NCBI GenBank assembly: GCA_013396525.1
Contig: VWYX01000354.1
Location: 64,044-128,043 of the forward strand
DNA length: 64,000 bases
Source: Chaetorhynchus papuensis
Taxonomy: Eukaryota; Chordata; Aves; Passeriformes; Rhipiduridae
Direction of reading: 5' to 3'
This document shows positions 1 through 14,300 of this stretch, in pieces. The notes below the pieces were generated by a model that saw nothing but the letters and a program-made list of their open reading frames with translations, did not search any database and was not told where the DNA came from. The number at the start of each line of letters is the position of its first letter. The first letter of the stretch is position 1. A program made the position numbers and the translations under genes.

Positions 1-3000
1 GGAGCCAAATGGAACTGCCTTGTTGGAGAGCAAAAAGAAGGAGCCCTAAGAATAACATAGGGGAAAAAGCAAAAGGAAGCAGAAAGCCAGGAGGAGTTGG
101 AGGTCACATCCAAACTGGGGTGCAGAGAGCTTAGAGAGCAAGCCAAGCAGAGCACTGGTAGCTGCCTAATCCAGTGTGTCTGGGATATTTCCATGAAACT
201 TATTTCTTCTGTTGGGGACTAAGGAAGGGCTGGTCTGGATCACACTCGCAGCCAGCACCTCCTATGGAATGACAGCTATGGACACGGAGGAAGGAACATC
301 AGAGAAGTTGGCATTAGGGAAAAGATGTTGCAAGGAAAGGTTTCCCCAGGACTGAGGTGACATTCTGCCCTATGGCCTCAAAGTTTAGATCCATTCCATT
401 CTTTAACTCTAGAATGTAAGTGGTATTTACTTTTTTTCAAACCAATACTTAATCCTCATATTTGAAAATATTTTTAAGATAGCATTCCCACTAATTCCAA
501 AGTATAGAAACTACCAAGTATACGTATATTTATTTCTTCTGTATCAGTAATTCTCACTTTCCCCCTGGTTTCTTGTCTCAAAGTTGCATTGTTTCAGCTG
601 AAGAAGAAGTTATTTCAGGATTAGCTGTAAGAAATGTCTGAGATGATACCCGACTGAACCGTAACCCAGCCCTGTTTCCACAGCAGTTCCTGCTGATTTT
701 ACATGTCCTGCTTTCCTTTTATTATTTAAAATATTTTCTTTTTCTAGTACGAAACATTCTTACATTTTATGCTGACATTACATTTTCCTGGAGATACTTT
801 GCTAATGCTCTGCGTGGAGATTTTTGATTCTTCTAATCCTCTAGGAAGATTTTAATCTATGGTTATTATTTTTGTTTCATTTGGCATCTATATTTGGGAA
901 AGAGGCAAGGGAGGAAGTGACAAATCCATCAACTTAAGACGGGAAACACTGATTTCAGGGCTGTGCATACCTCATTGGAAGTTCCTTTTCCCTTTGGCTA
1001 TTTCATATTAACACCCTTTCATGGGATAGTTTCTCCATTCACATCATTAAAATGTACCTTCACAGTATTTATTCATCAAAAACTGACTGGAATAAGTCTA
1101 ATCTTGCCCGTTATACACCTCACCATGTTTACACATCACCCAAGACAGCAGACCTTCGTGGGACATGGGGGCATGACTGTGGATTAAACATAACAATGTT
1201 AATACAGCTTTACAAAAAGAATGAATCATTTGTCTAATTGCTGTCTTGCTTATAAACTATTTTGCCTGGATGACACCAAGTCATTTACAAATACCACCTT
1301 GTCTGTGTGTGTTTCTAACATATTTCTGTAGGATCTTTCCTCCTTTGCCTGAGGCACAGTGGCAACAAGCAGCACTCGCTCACTCCAGCTCCTTCCCCAT
1401 AAAAAAACCCTGTGTATTTCAGCATCAGAGAAAGGCAAGTTTTCAGTTTGCTTCCATTCGTAGCAACTCTCAGGGTCTCGAGATACTTATTACAGAAGAA
1501 AATCAAGTGAGAATAACAGCATTAAGTTATTAAGTTGTGCCTAGCAAAACAGAGACTCTCTGCCCTGAATGGAGACTCAGAATAGCAATAAAGACATTGC
1601 AAAACAATATAAATACCAGTGTGATTAAAAAGTCTCCCTCTAAAGCAAACAAGTCAGAGCACACAGAAGGAGTGTCACGTCTAATAGCTGCCCTGAGTTG
1701 CACAATATCTAACATCTCTTATTAAGAGGTCTCGCCATCCCCCAGAACAGCTTCCACCAACCAAAAGGCATTTTAGTCCCTAGTTACTGGTCCCAAGAGG
1801 GCTTGGTGCCTCCGTGTGTGTCCTCTGAGTCTTTCTACTGCGTTGCAGCACTGACAGGGGAACCACAAGGCTGTGGGCGATCAGCCCCAAAGTCTGGAGC
1901 GAGGCTGTCGGAAAGAAAAGGGAGATTAGGATGAGAGCTGCACTGAACCAGAGCCAGCTGTCCAACCATGGTACTTACACAGTAAATAACCATGATGACA
2001 ACTTTGCTCACCTTTCAGCACTTGCCCCTTTTAAACAATTCTGTAATATCTTGTGCCCTTGCTGTTAACAGCATATCATTGTGGGTGTTGACATTTAACC
2101 TGTTTGTCAACAGATCCATTTACATCTCATTGCACTGGCACCCCATGCAAGAGGCAGTAAGTGAAGAGCATTTTAGCACAAGTGATGAAAGATGTCATTG
2201 CTGGTGCCCTTTCGCGCTGCCTGCACTACCATGAAGTATAGCAACCATTTAGTAACAGGAATTTAAATGTAATGTCTACTTTCACCCAGCAAGGTCAAAA
2301 ATTTATGGTTCTGACCTTTTCTCTCTCCTCTGATGTTGGAGTGGGCTTGGGTCATGTTCTCAAGAAACAACATAAAATCGAATGGAGTTAATGCAGGTTC
2401 AGTGTGAAGTGATGCAGAGAAAGGATTCCACATTTCCCTGATAAAAATGACTTCAATACCTTTAATAATGAGGGCCATGAAGTTCCACAAACTTTGCAGT
2501 AAAGGTTGTAAGGGTGTTGAGTATTTCAAAGGTGCACACAGGACAAGGAAATTATTCCAAGGAGATGTACATTTGTTCTTATTCTATAGTTTCTCAGATG
2601 TGTTGCTCAAGGTCTCAAACATATGTTTCAAGAAAAGTAAGTCTTGTTATGGCATAAAGAGCTGTGTTAATTAAACCAGCCTAACTTTTAAGTGCTGTGC
2701 TCGTAGCAGGCTATAAACCACTTTGATTTTGTTTGGGTTGGTCACTTCACACACGCAAGCTAGAGACACACAATCCCTCATGCTGCATTCCCCTGATCTG
2801 AGCAAGTTGGCTGGGTCAGACTGCTGTCTATGCTGACAAGCCTTGGAGGTTCAATGTACTTCTCATACTTTTCCCTCATTCTTATTTTTAAGGCCAACCA
2901 GAGTTGAACTATTCAGCTGAGTGGCTTTTCAGCACCAGAGCCCTGTGATGTGCACAGCTGCTGTACAGGCTCCAGCACTCTCCTCTCACCCCATCACCAG

Positions 3001-6000
3001 CAGCTCGGCATGCGAGGAGCAGGAGTCCTGCTCACACCAGAGATGGAGGGCAACTGCCCAGCCACGGGGGGAATGGGTATTTTAGGGACTGCTGGCTCCT
3101 CTCTCACTAAGCATGACAGACAAGAGTCACAAAGTTCAGCCAAGATCAATCCTGCTAGTGCTTAGGACTGGGGATTAGCTCAGCCCATTGCAGACACAGT
3201 GGCTCGGTGAGAAACCAATTTCCAAATAACAAGTTGCTCTGTGGTTTCGTTATCTGGAATGGGTTTTTTTTCTCTCCCCCCAACCCCCCACCTCCTTTGT
3301 TGAGTTTTTTTGGTTGTTTGTTTTGGTTTTTTTCTGCAAAGAAGGTCAATGCCAGTCCAGCTGCCTCAGACACATATATCACAGCTACGCAGAAATTCAA
3401 ACTTATATTATCTGTGAGGCTGTAGCACAGCTGGTATTTAATTTTGGTACAACTTGGTTTACTTGTAATTTATTTTCTAGCTGTTTTCAACAACAGTGAG
3501 ACTCCACTTTGACAAGGAAAGATTTAGAACAGTTCTGGACACATAAAACACACTTATATGAGAGAACTGCAGATTTCCTGCAAATTTTTTGTGCTGGTGG
3601 TTTTTTGTCTTTGTATCTGTAGATGCTCCCCCTGGCTGCAGTACCACAAGCTGAAGCAGAAGTAGCCTTCCTTGAAGATAATCTTTCCCAAACTTTCTGC
3701 TAAGGATGTGTAACTTCATCAATTTCCCAAGTTTTAGATCTGAGTTTGGGACTTCTGCCAGAAAATAGAATGTCTATTTGCATACAACCTATCCATTTTA
3801 ATGTGCATACAAGCTGTCCTCTCTGTCAGAGACTCCAGCATGCACTGTTGTTTAACAGAGTCTTTGGAAATACCAAGTCATACGTAAGCTATGAAATAGA
3901 TTGTTATTGTTGTATAAATATTTTTAACACACTTGAGCACTAAGTAATTAATACAAACACATTTTGTTTCCTGTTAGCTAAATCCCTTGGTATCCCATGT
4001 TCCCTCTGCAGTTCTTGTAGTCTAAGAGGAGATACAATTTGTACCAGCCTGCCCTGGGCAAGGAAGCAAGAAATAAGTTAAATGTTGCATATCTTTTCTT
4101 GCTGCTTGTTACTACTAGAGAGAACTTTCTCCCTGCTGCGCAACTTCATGTCCAAATTTCCTCCCCAGTACCACAGGATGCTGCAAGTGCTAACTGAAAG
4201 AAATGCAGGTATGGACACAAAGAGAGGAGATAAATAAGGGTTAGCATGGATAACAAGACAAATAGGAATCTGTTACAACAAGGGTTCTAATACCAGCAAG
4301 ACCACTAGGAAACAGTATTATATCCAGTAATGTTCCTTGTCAAATTTAATGGATTGTAAGTGCCTCAGCTTCTCCTTATAAAGATACTTTAAATTCACTT
4401 TGCAAAACCATGAGACAGATACACTAAACACCTCCCACTGGCCATCTGACTGTCCTTGTTGCAGCTCGTGACCTGCCTTGCATTCCACTGAGATCCTCCA
4501 TGTCCATACTCAGCCCTTCCTCTCTGGCCAGGAATACATGGCATGGAAACCCTCCTAACTATGGGGCACATTCAGCTCTGCAGGTACTTCCCCGGGACTG
4601 GCTCAGCAGCATGTTGTTTTTGTTACTACAGGGGGCCAACATTTTTCCAGGCCGTCTAACTCCCCCATGAGAACTGCATTTTCAGTGCCACTCAGAGTGT
4701 TGGCTTTATATGGAACAAGTGGACTCCTAGAAACCATAAGAAACCAGAATCTTTTAAGTTTTGCCATTCCTAATTTACCACAAGATTGAGCTCCATTCTT
4801 CTCTTCCTCGGGGTCTCCCCCAGCCTGCTGAGCCCCTCTGGCTTAAGGGACACTGATGGGTGGGGCACCATGTGAGGCTTAGTCTGACATGGGAGCTATA
4901 CCCTGGAAGTGGAATGGGCCTGTGAGCCACTGCTGTGGAGCATACTTACCCCAGTGCCTGGTCTTCAGCAAAAGTAAGGATCAATTTTGGTTAATTTCTT
5001 TGTGAACTTCTTTTCCACGTAAAAAAATTAGTTTTTACATTATTATTTAGTTCTTTACCTGCTTTCTGGAAATCAGCATTGCAAACCTCACCACTACAGG
5101 AGCTGCAGGGCATTAACACTCATATCAGAACGTGACACAATGCTCAGAAATACAATCTTTAAAGAATGGGTTGCTCCACTGAATATATTATGCTTTTTGT
5201 TTTGCTTTTTGCTTAGCAGTTAGAAAGTGCCCTTTGTTCGTGTTTCAACAGAATTATTGTAGTAGGACACGCTACCAAAAAAGGCAAGAAAAGAGCTTTC
5301 ATGCCAGTCAAGAATTCTCTTTTTAATTTTCTAGCAATGACAGAGTCACAAAAGAGGAGTATTTCAGAGGAAGTCAGTATGGAGTTTGGTTAATCAGGAA
5401 TGAAACAAAATCTGCAAGTGATAACTTGCTTTTGTAACAAAGATTACCTCAAAGCCAGGAAACATTATGCAGTAAACCTCTCCCTGTTTGCATTTCAGAA
5501 CAGTTGCTAAAATATTGCTTCTCTGTACTTGAAAATAACCAGTGCATGTCTTCCTCTCCTGCCGTCCTCAGCATGGCTTCAACAACAGATCAGCTTCCCT
5601 GGCTTATCCCTGAGCTGACATGCATGTTTGTTAGTGGTTTCTCCCCTTTTGTTGTTGGTCTGGAAAGGAAAGGTGGAAGAGTTGAGAGAAGCCAGCTCCA
5701 TCCCACTCTCCCAGCCACCACCATAGCCCCCAGAGCAGACTATTTTCTCGTCACTGCATGACTAATATAACCACAGGCACTTCAAGTGCATGGGAATTTT
5801 TCCAGCCAGTGTTCAGAGCAACCTTTCTTCAGGGGAGGGTCTTATGACATATTTTCTATTTTTTTTCCTTTCAGTAAAGACTTTGCTGGCACTGTTGGTG
5901 CAGCATGACAGGCCCCAAATCTGACATCAGTGGAAAATGCCTCTGCTTGAATCCTTCATACACCTTGAATTTCCCACCAAACAGGCTACATTGGTGACAG

Positions 6001-7700
6001 TGACAGTCCACGCATATCTGCATTTTCTCAGGCATGTTCTCTAGTTAAGCTTTGCCAAAAATGGCAGAACTGATCATTTCATGGTTGCTGCACAAGAAAT
6101 CACAAGACAGACAGAAGCCTTGCTGGGCTGTGCAGTACATGCCACAGCACAATACCAGCAGCATGTGGTGGCAGCTCACAAGGTTGGAAAGAGCCATTTT
6201 AACTCTTGTATGTGCTGACACTGCAGTTTCAGCTTCTCCTCTGGTTACCCAGGAGCCTGCAAGTCCCTGAGCAGGGTTAACCAGCTCTGTTCTGGGACCC
6301 TCATTAGGAGCAGCTGAGGCATTGCTGTTCCTTCTGTGCCTCTTTTTACATCTGTTTCTATGTTTTTGAGAAGTCTTGCCAAGAACCCCCCAATTTATTT
6401 AGCTCTCACATCTGATTTGATTTGAAGCTTCTCAGCCTCTCACTCTTGGGTCTGGCCAGATCACTGGAGCAGAAGTCACAAGATTTCTTAAAAACAAAAC
6501 AGCAATAAAAGAGCTGATTAGACAAAACTACTAGAAATCTTCAAGAATTAATTTACAGTCTATATGTGATAACTTCCCAGAATGGCATCCTTCCAACTGC
6601 AGTGTCCCTATCACTCCAGTCAATGATGGGACAGATTAGGTACTGAATTCCTGACAGCTGATACATTGGAGCATTATTATTTATGAGAAATGTTGCAATT
6701 TTGTAGGCTTTGACCATTCCTCTGAACTTTGGAAGTTCATATTGCCTGGCAAGTTTGCACCTCGGTGAACAGCTGGGTGCTGTTCAAGATCTACATGACC
6801 CCAGCAATGATACCTTTTATTTATAAATGTGACCCATGTGCGCTTCAGCTACACGAGCTTGATAAAAATCCTATCCCAACAACAAAAATTGAACAGCCAA
6901 TTAATTACTAACATTTTCTCAAATGAGTTCTAAATAAAGGACACTGTGGTTGTCTTTAAGGCTGATATTTTAGGTATGAAACTCAGTTTCATGTTGGAGA
7001 TCCTCCACTCTGAGGGGCCAGACAGGCTGCTGGCACACAGCCTTGCCAGCCCAGTGGGAATTCAGTTCTGCAAAAACCTCTGAATGATGCTTCTAGCACC
7101 AGCCCACAGCTGATGTCTGCAAGCAAGGAACATCCCCGGCTAGTCTGTAAGATAATAATGTCAGTGAGCCTTACACAAACACTGCAATGTCTCCATGGGA
7201 CAGAGTGACAGTGTGTGGTTGCAAACCCAACTACTGGTGGGTAAAGACATGGGCCAAAACCAGTCCTTATACTTTTGAAATAAAGAAAATTTGTATTTAA
7301 GCTTTGAGGCCTAATTCCTGCAGATTTACTTCCTAACTAGCTCCACAATGTGCAGTCCACATTAAGGGAAAAAAAATACATTCAATGAGTAAGGAAAAAA
7401 TTTCTTGTCTCTCACTCTCCAAGTTTTGCAGAACAACTTAGGAAAATTACAGTCAGTAATTGTTCAGATTGTAAACTGAACCTTTGGTTCAGTTTGTAAG
7501 TGGATCCGTGGTATTAAAATACAGATTTAGGACCAAACTTGCAATAGAAGAGATTGTTTTGTTTGACTTGTTTCCTACAGAGGTCAAAGATGGGCGGATA
7601 TTTTTTTTTATAAATCTAAATATGTATCGAGTGATGGTTAAAATAGGAAAATACCCCAGGAGCTCTGACCTCTCTGCGTAGGTGCAAATCTGTAATTCAG
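1..7700. other. Intergenic, AT-rich, no gene recognised
   Basis: Only short open frames (below about 95 codons) occur on either strand, without start, splice or domain context. No CpG island, transposon end or structural RNA was recognised. If gene order matches mammals, this is the SVIL side of JCAD, so SVIL 5' non-coding exons could lie here unseen. Confidence 0.5.
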
Positions 7701-7735
7701 CTGAATTCATACCAGAGCTATATTAACCTGAGTGC

Positions 7736-7754
7736 AGGTCAGCAGGTGGCAGGC
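7736..7754 (+). promoter_or_regulatory. CTCF-like motif
   Basis: The 19-mer matches the CTCF core consensus (YGRCCASYAGRKGGCRSYV) at 16 of 19 positions, with the central AGCAGGTGGCAG intact. The orientation is plus. Confidence 0.4.
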
Positions 7755-7946
7755 GGGACACAAGGGCAGAGCTGGGCGGGAGGAGAGACTCGTTAAACCC
7801 CGAGCTTGGCTCAGGATCTCTGCCCGCGGCTCTTCAAAGCCCGGAGAGCTGGGGCAGGCTGGGCTCCGCGCCGGCACCGGCGGCCGCTAAATCAGGGCCT
7901 TGTGCATTGATTTATTTTAGAAAGTCCAGGGCAGTTACTGGGCGCC

Positions 7947-7956
7947 CTAAATATAG
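7947..7956. promoter_or_regulatory. MEF2-type site CTAAATATAG
   Basis: It matches CTA(A/T)4TAG exactly and lies at the right edge of the GC-rich patch. A single short motif is weak evidence on its own. Confidence 0.3.
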
Positions 7957-8208
7957 CTCTACCAAAATGGAAAAACAATCTGGATTCAGTCGAGCACAAT
8001 CAACAAACGTCCTCGCACCTCGGGAGTCGGGACGTGCTGTACAACGTGCAAAGCTCGGCCCTCGGTGGGGGCAGTGGAGTGAGAAAAGAGGCAGCGGAGG
8101 GAGAACAGACCCCGAGCATGAGCCGGGTCTCCACTGGGAGCACAGCAGCTGGTACATGCAAGAGTCTGCAAAGCAAGCTGGCTTCTACCAGAGCAATACC
8201 ATAAAGAC

Positions 8209-8258
8209 AAAAAAAAAAAAAAAACCAAAACCACCAAAAACAAAAAAACCCCAAACAA
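8209..8258 (+). repeat. A-rich low-complexity tract
   Basis: A run of 16 A (8,209-8,224) is followed by A-rich sequence with interspersed CC. It may be the decayed tail of a retroposed element, but no body was recognised. Confidence 0.7.
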
Positions 8259-8329
8259 CTGTAGAGAAAGCAAATGGTAATTACATGTTTCTAGAGCTCC
8301 CATTCTTCAAAAATGTACTCTGAAGCAAG

Positions 8330-11300
8330 ATGTGGAGGAAATATGGTTTTTACTTGTGTAAGCAGTTCTTAGCCAAATGCCTTCTCTTCCCTCCCCCTTC
8401 ACTACTTCGCTGCAAATCCCCTTCCTTCCTCACACACAAACAAGGCTGTTGTCATAGAAGTCTTCTTGACTCGGTTAAAAAGCGATTCAAGAGGATCACC
8501 CGGTGGCTGAACGGGCTTATGCTGAGAGTAAGGCAGGAGAAAGCAGTCTCTCTGGTGGCTGGGGCTGGGGGAGAGCCCCGGCTCTCCTGTTACAGCTTGC
8601 CAATCTTGGTCTCTGCTTTTGCTCAGAAAGTGAAGCTGAACAGGAAATTATTGTGCTGTGTGACACAGAGAAGTACATTATGGAGTATTAGGAAGATTAT
8701 GTTTATGAAATGTTATTTTTCCACTTTAACAGTTAAAACCTTCGGACTTGTTTTCTTAACATCATTTTCATTTTCTTCAGTTATTTATGTTTTAATGCTC
8801 TCCTCCTCCAAAGGAGAGGATCCCCTCCTCTTGCACTAATGCTTAACCTCCATGTCTCCACAGCAGCCCTGGGGCTGAGGGAAGGGAAGGCAAGCCCTGA
8901 CACATGCCAAGCATGTGGGGGGACCATCCCCTTGTGCCTCTTCACTCCTGAACCGATGCCAGAGCGGAGAGCCGGGGGCACACGAGAGGCTTTGTGGAGC
9001 CAGCCCAAGGAGCAGGTGGGGAGGCTGGTAAAGCAAGGGGCTAAGTGGGCCCTTCCTCCAGCGGGTGCAAATGTGCTCTCACCTCCTTCATCTTTCAGAA
9101 ATGGTCTGTAGCAAAGTGCTGGTATTATAGGAGGCCATGTGACACTCAGAGCGCAGTTTAAACCAGTTCATCCATTTCCAAGAGTAAGGCTGAAATAAAA
9201 TACACGCTGCTCAGCATAGTGTAAACATTAGCTGCCTCCTTTGTAGCCTCTCTGATGAGCCTCCTTCAGCTACCCCTGTGCTGCAGCAGCGGTCTGGCAT
9301 TGCCATTGCAGATACACGCCCTTCCAAGAACATTCCCTGAGTTTAGGGTCACTTTTGCCTCACAGAAGTTGCACTTCTCACATGCTTTATAGAGACAGAA
9401 GCTGTCCAGCTCTTGAGGTGCCCCAGCAGTGAGCTTGCCCCACTGCCCTTTGCTGCTGCATGGCACTGGCTCAGACATGTGCCACCAGAAGCTGTGTTCC
9501 TGCTGCTGCGGGCACTGAGCAGCTGTGGGCTGCCCTGTGGTGCCTCTGTGGTAGGCACAGGCTCCTTCACAGGGTCCCAAATGTCCCTTTGCCAACAGAG
9601 TGGTAAGGGACAGGATTCGACATCCTGCCTTTAGCTGGAAGTAAAGGACAGGGCAATCAATGGAGTCTGCCCAGAGGAAGAAGGGAAGGATGACACAGAG
9701 CAAGGAGCCGTGTGTGTTGGGGTGGGTGGCATATCTGGAGAAGGTGGAGGACAGCCACATCCTCACCAGTTCTACTGGGTGCTGACAACTGTCTGCTGAG
9801 CTCCAGCTGTGGGGTCTGAGGTCTGACCCCGCCCTAGGCTACAGGACCTGAGGTGCTGGATTACCCTATGAGGAACAGGATGAAACCCACCACTTGATTA
9901 GCTGTTGGTTAATTAGGCTTCTGTACCCTGGGTGAGACAGAGGTCCTGTAGGAGATGGAGCATCTGGCTGTGTGGGACGTGACACAAGGCAGCACAGGAG
10001 GGTTGCACGGGGGGGGCCCTGGCCTCTCCTAGCCCAGGGGCTTCATTTGGTAGCTTCAATATTTAGTTGACGTATTTTTGTGTTATTTTAAAACACACCC
10101 TGAAGTTTAACACAAACTGCTGTCACAGGCCTGAAGCTGAAAGGCAAGACAGGGCTTATGGTGCATCCTGTGTGCAGGTGGAAGTAATTATCAGAGGGGC
10201 ATTAACAAAATAATCTCTTCTGAGGCTTATAGAACTCCCAAGACATCATTTGAGAGAACTATCTGACATTTTTACAGTGTTAAGGCTATGCATTTTTCAT
10301 ATTTTTTTTAGAGCTAAACATGTGGAATGCATACAATATATTTTTCCATCCTAATTAGCATTTTCATTGGCTTAACTGTGCCTGGCCCTAATAGTTCTGA
10401 GACCCACTGATTCCACACACCAGGAGGGCCCCAAGGAGAACAGATACACAAAGACAATGCAATTATGCAGGATTTTAAGCAGCTCCCACTTAACCAGTGA
10501 GTGGTGTAATACTAGGCTAAAAGCTTCAAACAGCCTTTGAAGTAAAATTTGACTGCTGAAAGAGAGAGACAGAGAGAGGAAGAAGAAAAAGCCCAGAACA
10601 GTCTGTGTAGACTGGAGCTGCATGAAAACTGCTGATCAAACACTTTGATTAGTTGAGTGCCATGATTTGAAATTAAGGAGAGCTGAACCTCAGTTTGAAA
10701 GTTGTTTCCTTACCAGATGCAAACTCAAAAGATCACCTATCAGCTTGGTATTTAATTTGCAATATTGATGTTCCAAGCTGCTCCCACACACAGTAAATCA
10801 AGGAGCAAGGAGCTGAAGATAACTGCCAACCCATATGGACAGTGACCTGCTTCATTTATTCCCCAAGGAAGTGTGTCCCTTTTGCAAATAGAAATGGCAT
10901 TTTCCTTGCTTGGTGCCACTAAGTATCTTATTACAGCAGGACTGTCAGGGCTAGAGATCTACTGACAGCTTGGGATGAGAGTGCCCAGTGCCCCGTGGCT
11001 CTGCCTCAGTGAAAGCCAGACTGATACAGACGTGAACACTCATATCTCTTTAAAGAACAGAATATACTGCAGCGATGTCAGAATTTCTTAGGCGCTATTT
11101 ATCTGGGAAGTGATGTGTCTGAAAGGAAAAATAAAAGAATTTTGACGTGCTGCCCCTGCGAAATGTGAAATGCTTTGCTGCCTTCTGGAAGCAAGCAGGG
11201 TATCCTGAGGAGGTGCACCTTCCCAGGCCTACTGGGACGCACCTGGATTGTCAAGCCCAGCCTTCGCCTCTGTTAAGACAGGCCAGAAGCTCAAGAGATA

Positions 11301-14300
11301 AAAAGCAAGAGATACCTGTTCCATCACCCACAGCAGCACTTCTCCACTAGCAGCTTACAAACAGCTAATCAAAAAAAAGCAAGCACAGACTGGTCTAACA
11401 CTTGAAACACGCTGTTGCCTTCGTGTGTCACTGTCATCCATCCTCTCATGCTCCAACGCTTGCAATCTTATTTTCATGTTTGGCTGGAAAACTATTGCCT
11501 GTGAAGCTGAGCAGGGCATCATGTGACAAGGTAGCCCTGTAGTGCAGCACTGCCTTTCTCAGGCCAGAAGCTTTGCACTGGATTTCAAAATACTCAGGAC
11601 TGAGAGTTTTGGGCTCTGCTCTATCTGAACTCTTCTTGACCTGCTTGCGGTTTTGCTTTACTTTGTTTTGCTTCATTTAGATGTGGCAGTATGTTCTTGA
11701 AGTGACCACGTGTGCAAAGGTATTTTGTTTTACTTTTGTACATCTTTGCATGCTATGGCCACATTTTTACAGAGACTGTAGTTATTCTATGCAGAATAGG
11801 CTAGTTTTGATCAATACAATAATGCAGTGTAGGAGTGAACAGGTCAGCCATGACATCCATGGAGACGTGGACAGACAGGATGCAGCACAGAGGAGCATAG
11901 GCATGGGATGGTAAGAGATGTGACACAGGCTGGCACTGGTTATCCCACAGTTATAAATATCTCTCCCTTCAATAAAATTCAAGGAGAGTGAGTTCAATAA
12001 AGTTAAATAAAAGTGGAGCTGGACAAACCTGGTTTTAGGGTAAAACAAGAAAAAGAAACAGTACCAAACATATGTAAAATGCACTACATATAGTAAATTC
12101 CAGAGGAACATGGAGCTGGCAGACCAGTGCAGAAAGAGAAAGGTGTAAAAAAAGCAAGTTAGAAAACTTATGAAAACTACTTCAAGTGGATCCTGGATCA
12201 AGAAAGGAAACACCATCAACCTGAACATAACAATCCACCTTGCAAAACACTCTGGATGTCCCTGATTCACTGCAATGCCCCAGCCCCACTAGACTGAGAC
12301 TGCCTGCCTCAGGACATGGAGTAGCAGCCTGACACCAGGAAAAGGGGTAAAAATCAGGTGTGTGCAGAAGAATTTTAACTTCACTGTTATTCTTTCTTTC
12401 TTTGTAAGAATTAGATCTAGACGAGCAATGATTCCTAAATTACCGTTCAGGTTTCCAATAGTATATGGTGAGCTTCTCCTCCCCCTGCAAACAAGATTTT
12501 TAACATAAGAATTTCTGGAATTAATTAAATGTGGTAACATTAAAATGGTAGAGAGGCCATGGATAGGAAAGTGTCTACTGATCTCTGGTCTTCTGTGGGT
12601 TTACTCTGTCTGTCACAATTCCCATGACTGAGATGTGGTGTGGGGTGACTTCTGGAGGTCAGACGAGGCATGGCTGGGAGCTGCACAGCACAGCATGTTC
12701 CTGGGTGAGGGACAGCTATTTCAGCAGAGAGTGGCAAGCTTTCATCCACCATTAGGAAGTCACTACCTTTCCCAGGAAAGGGAAGGGAATATGAATTTCC
12801 TCAGATCCCACTGAGGAAATAAAAATCCTGGGTTAGATGAACTGCAACACACATTACTAGTGTTAAAATACTAAAGATCAGGCCAGAAAATGCTATAGCC
12901 AAGTTGATTTGGAAGGGCTAAGCTGGATTCATGAGAGGGAGGCTAGCAGAGGACGGTATGTGTGTAATTTGTAACTTAACCCAGGCTGCAGTGATATGGA
13001 GACACCAGCTGTCATACCCTTCATGGATGCATAGAAAACATTTAACATGATTTAGCAGGACTTTCTGAATCAAGTGATCTTGAAATTTGTTTTTCACAAG
13101 ACCTTTGCTGATAGTGTTTCCTTTATGGACCTTCCCCTGCCAAATTGTTGCCAAAACTCAGCAGGATGCAATTTCTTCTTCATTTTCCCTGGGAAATGAA
13201 AACCATTGCAGTTCTGTGGGACTGATCATACTAGCAGGCATCGAGTCTTTAATCAAGTCTTTTTTTTTCCCCCTGTAAATGAGGAAACGGGTTTTTGCAG
13301 TTTCTGAGTTAAGGCACTTGGGAAACAGCAAGAGCAAAAACCCAGAGGCTTGGGAGATCTGGGGGCCAGTGTTTGATGCATTATCATGCAAACTGCATCG
13401 CATAGAGCACTGTCTACAAGTTCTGTAATCGCAGCTTTATGAACTCCAGGAGCTGCAATGTGCTTTGAAAACCCAGTTTTTAGGTGGACATACCTGGATG
13501 CCAGATCCAAGTCAGCCTAACCAGCTCAGTGGAATTAAACTTCTGGACATCATCTAGCTTCAATAGGAGCACAAGACTGTGGCAACTCTTCAAATGGGAA
13601 AACATTTTCAAAGGCCATTGCCAATTTTTTCAATATCACAATTTTTAGTCTAATGCTCAGACCTATTCCACCTGCTTTACAGACACACAGAAACTCTGGT
13701 CTTTGCTCCAAAGACCTTATTTTCTGTACATATGGATCTCATGCAGGCAAGGCTGATGCTAGAATTAATAGTCTACTAATCACGTTAGCTTTTACTTTTC
13801 AGCATATGCTGATGCCATATTTCTGCAGCCAAGTTATCTATAACATGATGGATAATTTTGTCTGCTTCTAGTTTTCAAGTAATACTGGGAACATTTTAGG
13901 CTTAATCGAAAGAATCTGACATTATTCTATGTGTTTGTTCTTGGCATTGCTTTCATGGTTCAAGAACATTCCCAATGTCCAGCTTTCAAACTCTTAATAG
14001 AGATTTGTTTGGGTATACCTAAAATTTCCAGTCTCCATCATTATGTGTCAGCCTCACTCAAGGGATAGGCTGGTTTCCCATTACTTGCTGCAGAGCCCAG
14101 ACCTTCTGTGCTGCCAGCCCAGCACCAGGGCTGCTCTCACAGTGTCCAAACTACTGGGGAGGGGCTACTGGAGAAGAGAGAGGAAGAGGGAATATCCCTC
14201 CTTGAGTGTTTCTGGAAAGCAGTCTGACTGTAGGACCCACTGCACTGCTGAGTTGCCCTCCCAAAGCAGCTGTGTTGAGGACGGCAGGCACGGTGGCTCT

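Larger units (their letters stand above)
7735..8160. promoter_or_regulatory. Small GC-rich, promoter-like patch
   Basis: GC-rich sequence with clustered CpG (for example 7,820-7,890) stands out from AT-rich surroundings. It carries a CTCF-like motif on its left edge (7,736-7,754) and a perfect MEF2 consensus (7,947-7,956). It could be a distal alternative promoter of a neighbouring gene such as SVIL, whose muscle isoforms are known, but no exon was identified. The 138-codon ORF starting at 7,907 runs through an A-rich tract and is not believed. Confidence 0.4.

Noticed and set aside
6180..6240. ggttggaaagagccatttt, resembling an antisense CR1 segment
   Set aside because: The match is too short, with no CR1 terminus nearby.
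9266..9766. 166-codon cysteine-containing minus-strand ORF
   Set aside because: The cysteine spacing fits no zinc-finger or secreted-domain pattern, and there is no signal peptide or splice support.
11782..12270. 162-codon minus-strand ORF with hydrophobic, membrane-like stretches
   Set aside because: The Phe/Leu/Tyr-rich composition comes from A-rich sequence on the opposite strand. No known family and no splice or promoter context.
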